This document shows positions 58,291 through 64,000 of a DNA stretch of 64,000 nucleotides, piece by piece (positions within the stretch are counted from its first letter, which is position 1; each line of letters begins with the position of its first letter). The DNA lies in the NCBI GenBank assembly GCA_036874045.1, contig CM072343.1, positions 14,590,001 to 14,654,000 on the forward strand. Direction: 5' to 3'. The stretch is from Cymodocea nodosa (taxonomy: Eukaryota > Streptophyta > Magnoliopsida > Alismatales > Cymodoceaceae). The notes below the pieces were generated by a model. It was not told where the DNA came from. It did not search any database and was given only the letters and a program-made list of their open reading frames with translations. The translations under genes and the position numbers were made by a program.

Positions 58291-61200
58291 CAGCATTAGA
58301 TCTTAGACTCAGGACCATCTCATCATATGACTCTCAATAAGAAGTATTTTTATACTTATCAGACTATTGATGAAGGACAAGTTAGATTAGCCAATGATGA
58401 TGTTTGTCTAAGAGCTGACATTGGTACAATTAGATTCAAGATGTATGATAGCACAATGAGAATCCTTGAAGATTTATGGCATGTGCCCAAGCTGGGCAAA
58501 AACTTGATATCCTTGATGGCACTTGATTCCAAGGGTTTCAAGTATTCAAGAGGAGGTAAACTGTTGGTCTCAAAAGGCTCATTGGTAGTGATGAAAGGAG
58601 TAAAAAATGGGCCTCTATACATTTTGTAAGGTTCTCCAATTGTAGGAGATGTTGCTGCAGCTATGAGTGATCAGCAAACCACTTCTGCAATTTGACACTC
58701 AAGAATGGGTCATCTGGGGCAAAGAGGAATGCAGAAACTCAGTAGTTTGGGTAGACTGAATGGGCACAAATTCATTGATGTAGAATTGTGCAAACATTGT
58801 ATCTATGGAAAGCAAAAATGTATGCAGTTTGGAACAGCAGAGCATACCACTCAAGAGATATTAGATTATGTCCACGCAGATTGTTAGGGATCTTCTCAAC
58901 AACCCTCCCTAACAGGTTCCAGATATTTCCTTTCTATAATGAATGACTATTCACGTATGACATGAGTTTTTATTTTGAAACATAAAAGTGAGACTTTCAA
59001 GAGCTTTAAGTAATGAAAGACTCAAGTTGAAAACCAAGTTGGGAGGAAGGTGAAATATCTGAGAACTGACAATGGTTTGGAATTTTGCTCTCATGAGTTT
59101 GACAACTTTTGTAAAAAAGTTGGTATCACAAGACACTACACAGTTAGAGGTACTCCACAACAAAATGGAGTAGCAGAACGTCTAAACTGCACGTTATTGA
59201 AAAAAGCAAGGTGCATGCTTTCTTATGCCGGTTTAAAGAAGAAATTTTGGGCTGAAGCTATGAATACAACATCTTATCTTGTCAACAAATCTCCCTCCAG
59301 TGGTATAGGTGACAAGATACTTTATGAAGTGTAGATGAATAAGGCTGCAAATTACTCTAAATTGAAGATTTTTGGTTGTATAACATACTATCATGTAGAT
59401 AATGGCAAGCTAGAACCACGTGCCAGAAAGGGTATTTTTGTTGGATATGACATTGGAATCAAAGGTTACAGAATCTTTGACAATGAGACAAGAAAAGTAA
59501 TTCACAGTCGTGATGTTACTTTTGATTAGGCCATTTTGATGTAAAATGGAGAGTTGCCAATAGTGTTAGAAGAATCCAACACTCCTGAGCAGGTGGAGTT
59601 TGACTTATCACGTTAGATTGTTCCGGAACAAACAGCTTCAGATAAATACCAACATTTGGACTTAGATGAAAATGCAAATCAACCTGAAGAGAAATCATAA
59701 GAGAGATGTGTTGCTAGAGACAGACCTAGAAGGATTCCTCAACGACCGCAGAAATATGAGTTTAGCAATATGATTGCTTTTGCCTTGCAGGCTGCAAGTG
59801 AGCTGGAGGAAGCTATTGATCCTCCAACATATGATGCTGCTACGAAGGATTCAGATGCTGCTCATTGGATGGAAGCTATGCAAGAGGAACTTCAATCCCT
59901 TCAGAAAAATCAGACATGGGATTTAGTGAAGCGTCCAAAAGATAAGAATGTTGTAGATTGCAAGTGGGTGTTTAAAAGAAAAAAATTTTGGAACACAAGG
60001 CAATCTCGGGACACAATTCAAGGTAAGACTGGTGGCGAAAAGCTATTCTCAGTAGGAAGGCATTGATTACAATGAAGTATTTGCACCAGTCGTCAGACAC
60101 ACGTCTATTAGAGTCCTTTTGGCCATTGTTGCAACAAAGAACTTAGAACTTGAACAGCTTGACATTAAAACAGCTTTTCTACATGGTGATTTAGAAGAAG
60201 AAATATGGATAGAACATCCAATTGGTTTTGCAAAGAAAGAGAGGTTAGATTTGGTCTGCAAGCTTAAGAAGTCCTTGTATGGACTTAAGCAATCTTCAAG
60301 ACAATGGTATAAAAGATTTGATTCTTTTATTACCAAAGTTGATTTTCTACGCAGCTCTTTTGACTCATGCGTGTATATAAAACACTTAAATCATGACACA
60401 CATGTATACTTGCTCTTATATGTTGATGATATCTTAATAGCATCCAAAGATATCAATGTTATACAGGATTTAAAGAATACCTTGAAGTCTGAATTTGCAA
60501 TAAAAGACTTAAGAGCTGCAGGCAAGATCCTAGGGATGGAGATACATCATGATAGAAGTGCTAGAAAGCTGTTTCTCCATCAACACAGCTATGTACAGAA
60601 GATCTTGAATAGATTTGGAATGGCTTCTAGTAAAGCTATTGGAACACCCTATGATAGGAATCTCTGATTATCTTCAGCTATGACACCTCAAACACAATCA
60701 GAAAGGAATACATGCAGCGCATTCCTTACTCCCAGGCTGTTGGGAGCTTGATGTATGCAATGGTATGTACTCACCCAGATTTGGCCTATCCTCTTAGTGT
60801 GGTAAGCAGACTTATGTCAAATCCAGGGAAGATCCATTGGCAGGCTGTAAAGAGGATTTTCAAGTACTTGAAAGGAACTCCAGATGTTGGACTGATATAT
60901 GGTGTTAAACAAAGCTGCAATATGGCAGGATATTCAGATTCAGACTTTACTGGAGATGTTGACCAGAGAAGATCTTTAACAGGATATGTTTTTACAGTAG
61001 CAAGTTCAGTTGTCAGTTGTAAATCTACACTTCAGCCTACGGTTTCACTCTCCACTACCAAGGCAGAGTACATGGCAATGACTGAAGCTGCAAAGGAAGG
61101 AATCTGGCTAAAAGGGCTACTAGGAGACTTTGGATTACAAGTCGACAGAGCTGATATCTTCTGCGACAGTCTCAGTGCTATTTGTTTGGCAAAAGACAAT

Positions 61201-61380
61201 GTGTTTCATGATCGTACAAAACACATTGATGTCAGATATCACTTTCTTAGAAATGAAGACAAAATAAAGATTTTGAAGATCAACACCAAAGACAATCTAG
61301 CTGATATGTTCACAAAAGGGGAGATTGAGAGTAAGTTCAAGCATTGTCTTGACTTGCTCAACATATATGGATGCTACTGA
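58291..61380 (+). pseudogene. Inner Copia pol: protease, integrase, RT, RNase H
   Basis: Protease LDSGPSHHMT at about 58,303 is preceded by TAG where Trp is usual. GAG-pre-integrase: MGHLGQRGMQKLSSLGRL with CKHCIYGK (58,705-58,810). Integrase core: HADC, YLRTDNGLEF (59,054-59,085) and QQNGVAERLN (59,158-59,190), so D, D and E are present. RT: WMEAMQEELQSLQKNQTWDL (59,868), CKWVFK, a frameshift near 59,990-60,066, LDIKTAFLHGDLEEEIW, LKKSLYGLKQSSRQWYKRF, LLYVDDILIAS (60,412-60,445). RNase H: YSDSDFTGDVDQRRSLTGYV (60,931), STTKAEYMA, AKDNVFHDRTKHIDVRYHF, ending at the tga 61,378-61,380. Organisation and wording are of TNT1-94-like Copia pol. Several stops and frameshifts make it inactive. Confidence 0.93.
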
Positions 61381-61449
61381 CCCTTCATGGGTCATTGTGA
61401 TGGAGAGCTTTGCTCAAGGTGGAGATATAATTCAAGTCAAGGTGGAGAT

Positions 61450-61687
61450 TGTTGAATATATGACTTGAATTAGTGTAAGGGTATTTTGGTCATTTGACCA
61501 ATTGTATTGTCCATGCTATTTAAGCATGGACCTAGGGCACTTATGAGGGCGGCTGATTTCTTTTGTACTCCATTTGAATAAGAAAATCAAACTCCTCCAT
61601 CCGTAGACGTACCCAAGTTGGGAAACCACGTAAATCTTGGTTTTGTGTGATTAGTTTCTATCGTTTCTTTTCTTCTCTCGCACAACA
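61450..61687 (+). repeat. Inner Copia 3' LTR
   Basis: Same length as the 5' LTR, differing at about 13 positions, most of them transitions. Preceded by a purine-rich tract; the word caaggtggagat occurs twice just upstream (61,417 and 61,438), so the PPT region is duplicated. Confidence 0.93.
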
Positions 61688-63990
61688 TAATGTCTTCAAG
61701 CTATATTTCATAACCACAACATGATCTCCTTATTTGCAATTTTCCTAGTATGACTGGGAAACTTAATGATTCTAACTACATACTTTAGACTCAAAGCTTT
61801 GAAATAATAGTCATTGCTCATACTATCAAATGCATCATTTAACTAAACCATCACCAAGTGAAAATACTCTTAGTTATGATAAGTGGCTCGTTGATGATGT
61901 AGTCAGTTTCTTAGATGTTAGCTAGCATGGAACCCATTGTTGCCTATGGAGTGTCCATGATACAACTTGCAAAAAATGGATAACTTGCAAAAGATTTATG
62001 GTTATGAGAAAAATATTTCCAAAACCTTTTAGGTATATGAACAACTTTTTAGACTAAGACAAGGTGATAAAACTTATCAGGAACATTACAATATTCTACA
62101 AGGATTGATTGATGAGTTGGATATCTACCAACCTCCTATTACTATTGCCACTTTTCAGCATTATCGTGATGAACTAGCAATTGCAATTTATCTTGTTGGC
62201 CTCATTCTAGAAGTTGCCTCATAACTACATAAGCAAGTTCTTGGAGCAGATCCATACCAGATCTTGATGAGACCTTTGCAAAAGCTATGCATATCTCTAC
62301 TCAATTTGGTTCTTCCCTTCCTCCATCAATAAGAGAATAGTCTACCTTGGTTGGTTCCACTAACCATCATCATGATCAAGGAAGTACCAAGTGTGGAGAC
62401 AAACAACACCCCAAGTGTTAGTGGTGTGACAAATTGGAACACAAGTTTGAGAAGTGTTGAGACAAGTTTCTACATTTGAAACCCTAGGTAGCATATACTA
62501 AAACTAATGGTAATACCAATGCACCTCCTCCTAGTCCTACAATCACTATTCCATAGGAAGACTATAATTGTCTTCTTCAGTCTTAAGGATAGAATCCCAC
62601 TACCATGAGCATTCATGCCTTTACAAGTACTCCTAGTACTACTTTGATTGTTTCTAGTGATGATCCTTAAATTATCGATTCTGAAACTTTCTCCCACATG
62701 ATAGGTACATCTACTCTATTCAACTACCCATCCTCCTTGTCTAATACATCCTTTGTCACGATAGCTAATGATCATTCATGTCTTATATTTGATCAAGGAG
62801 AAATTCAAATCTCCTCTTAGATACGATTGAACAATGTCTTATATATATCTTATTTCTCTTTTAGCCTGTTATTCATCAACGCTATTATTGTTCAATTATT
62901 TTACTCTATAACCTTTTTTCCATTTCACTGCATTTTTTAGGATTTATTGAAGGAGAGGAGGATTGGTTTGGATCATAAATCATCATCTTCAGGAGCATAT
63001 ATTTTGGTTCACGATCATATACCTTGTGGCTTGGTTGTGTGCATAGTTAGTGTTGATTCCTCCATTTTGTGGCACTACCATTTGAGTCATCCATCCATTG
63101 AGAAGTTTTATCAAGCTATTCCTTGGGCCTCTTTTTCTCCCTTCACTTCTGAGTTGTGTCAACTTGGGAAGCATACTCAGACTTCCTTCAAGCATTTGCA
63201 TCTTACGTTATCTATGCATATGTTTGATTTAGTTTATTATGACGTTTTAGGTCCTAGTCACACATAATGTTTGTTATTGGTCACAAGTACCATGTATTTT
63301 TTGTTGATGATCATTCTCAAGTATCTTAGGTATATTTATTAAAGGACTATTGTAGTATATCCTTGATGTATTCAAAAATTTTCTTGATGAAATACAAAAC
63401 TAGTTTTCTATATATCCAAAAATTTTATGTACTAATAATGCTCTCAAGTTTGCGCAAGCTAAATTTCAATCCATTTGCACTTCCTTTGGTATTTTATATC
63501 AAACCACATGTTATCACACCTCTTAACAAAATAGGATTATAAAGCGAAAACAATGCCACCTTCTCAATGTCACACACACGCTTATGATACAAGATTGAGT
63601 TCCAAAGTACTTGTGGTCTGACATTCTTCTTACCACTACCTATCTGATCAATAAGATGTCTTCCTTTCCTTTAAGGGGAGCTATACTTCATCAACTTTAT
63701 CTCAATCAAGAGTTGTTCATTATCCCCCCAAAGGTGCTTGGATGGATTGTCATTGTTCAGAATCTCTCCCAAACTTGACAAACTTTCTTCTCGAGTGATC
63801 AAGTGTGTGTTTGTCAAATATTCACGTATTCAAAAGGTATGTCGCCTATACCATCCCCTTACTCAAAAGTATTACACCTCTATGGATGTTACATTCTTTG
63901 AAAGTCAATCTTATTTTAATGGTTTTCAATTTTTGTTTCTCCTACCGACTTGCCCTCCCCTCCTATTCTTGGCTCGGTTAAGCTTCCCCC
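61688..63990 (+). pseudogene. Outer Copia gag-protease-integrase remnant
   Basis: Continues the gag frame after the taatg duplicate. Gag: MTGKLNDSNYIL, MDNLQKIYGYEKNISKTF, LFRLRQGDKTYQEHY, LQGLIDELDIYQPP (61,750-62,300). CCHC knuckle: CKWCDKLEHKFEKC at about 62,417-62,458. Protease: IIDSETFSHM near 62,675, with the active-site Gly replaced by Glu. GAG-pre-integrase: LWHYHLSHPS and CQLGKHTQTSF (63,066-63,200). Integrase core and C-terminal parts, strongly degraded (FVDDHSQVS; VLGWIVIVQNLS) to about 63,960. Many stops and frameshifts; older-looking than the element nested in it. Confidence 0.85.
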
Positions 63991-64000
63991 CCCCCTTCTT

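Larger units (their letters stand above)
56654..61687 (+). mobile_element. Inner Copia element, structurally complete
   Basis: 5,034-base element with LTRs of exactly 238 bases (56,654-56,891 and 61,450-61,687), both starting tgttgaatatatgactt and ending cacaaca, and a perfect taatg duplication at 56,649-56,653 and 61,688-61,692. PBS tggtattagagc lies at 56,894-56,905 and a purine-rich tract at 61,436-61,449. About 13 substitutions separate the LTRs by eye count (roughly 5%), so the insertion is not recent. Gag and pol are present in the Copia order (protease, integrase, RT, RNase H) but broken. Confidence 0.95.
55962..64000 (+). mobile_element. Outer Copia element, runs off the window
   Basis: Begins at a short candidate 5' LTR (55,962-56,075), followed by a PBS, leader and gag start, is interrupted by a second Copia at 56,654-61,687, and resumes with gag, protease and integrase to 63,990. 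RT, RNase H and the 3' LTR would lie beyond the window. It is badly decayed. Confidence 0.82.

Noticed and set aside
1..64000. tRNA, rRNA and other structured RNA genes
   Set aside because: No cloverleaf with conserved A and B boxes or rRNA-like segment was recognised by eye; tRNA-like words found are retrotransposon primer-binding sites.

Overview
This window looks like nuclear DNA of a flowering plant. It has spliced exons with GT..AG introns for two conserved plant genes, long AT-rich non-coding stretches, and LTR retrotransposons with plant-type primer-binding sites. No species can be named from what is visible. By eye, about three fifths of the 64 kb is retrotransposon sequence.

Host genes. 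At 4.1-6.3 kb (+) six consecutive exons encode the C-terminal two thirds of a mitochondrial-type UDP-N-acetylglucosamine O-acyltransferase (LpxA). At 50.1-52.9 kb (-) six consecutive exons encode the C-terminal third of a KEA4/5/6-type K+/H+ antiporter. All twelve exons keep frame, and the splice junctions read here are GT..AG. The 5' exons of both genes were not found in the window.

Transposon layers. (1) 8.29-10.21 kb: solo Gypsy LTR (-) with a matching 5-bp duplication. (2) 11.06-14.8 kb: decayed PIF/Harbinger element (-) with transposase and SANT-like ORF1; the ORF1 domain is split by another solo LTR (11,740-13,275, duplication gtcat). (3) 14.8-40.5 kb: cluster of Athila-like Gypsy elements in both orientations. 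A + copy carries gag-C/PR/RT/RNaseH at 19.1-22.6 kb, is interrupted by an LTR-bearing block of the same family (22,595-27,014, flanked by ggaag), and resumes with integrase at 27.0-28.2 kb. A post-pol ORF, a separate gag capsid fragment, an opposite-strand sibling copy (38.7-32.8 kb) and a further minus fragment (40.5-39.3 kb) follow. (4) 41-46.4 kb: AT-rich low-complexity DNA with (AT)n tracts and a degenerate array. (5) 47.45-49.56 kb: small non-coding LTR element (-) with 132-bp LTRs just downstream of the KEA gene. (6) 55.96 kb to the window end: a Copia element whose gag was split after its tenth codon by a second, structurally complete Copia (56,654-61,687, 238-bp LTRs, duplication taatg).

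Every retroelement coding region seen is broken by stops or frameshifts. Most stops examined in the + Gypsy and first Copia copies are TAG/TGA/TAA where the family has Gln, Trp or Arg, so they are C-to-T or G-to-A transitions, as expected from deamination of methylated cytosine. No new gene system was found. The least ordinary signals are the gag-deleted Gypsy sub-lineage, 138-bp hairpin-bearing tandem repeats inside its LTRs, and large inverted arrangements that could give double-stranded RNA.
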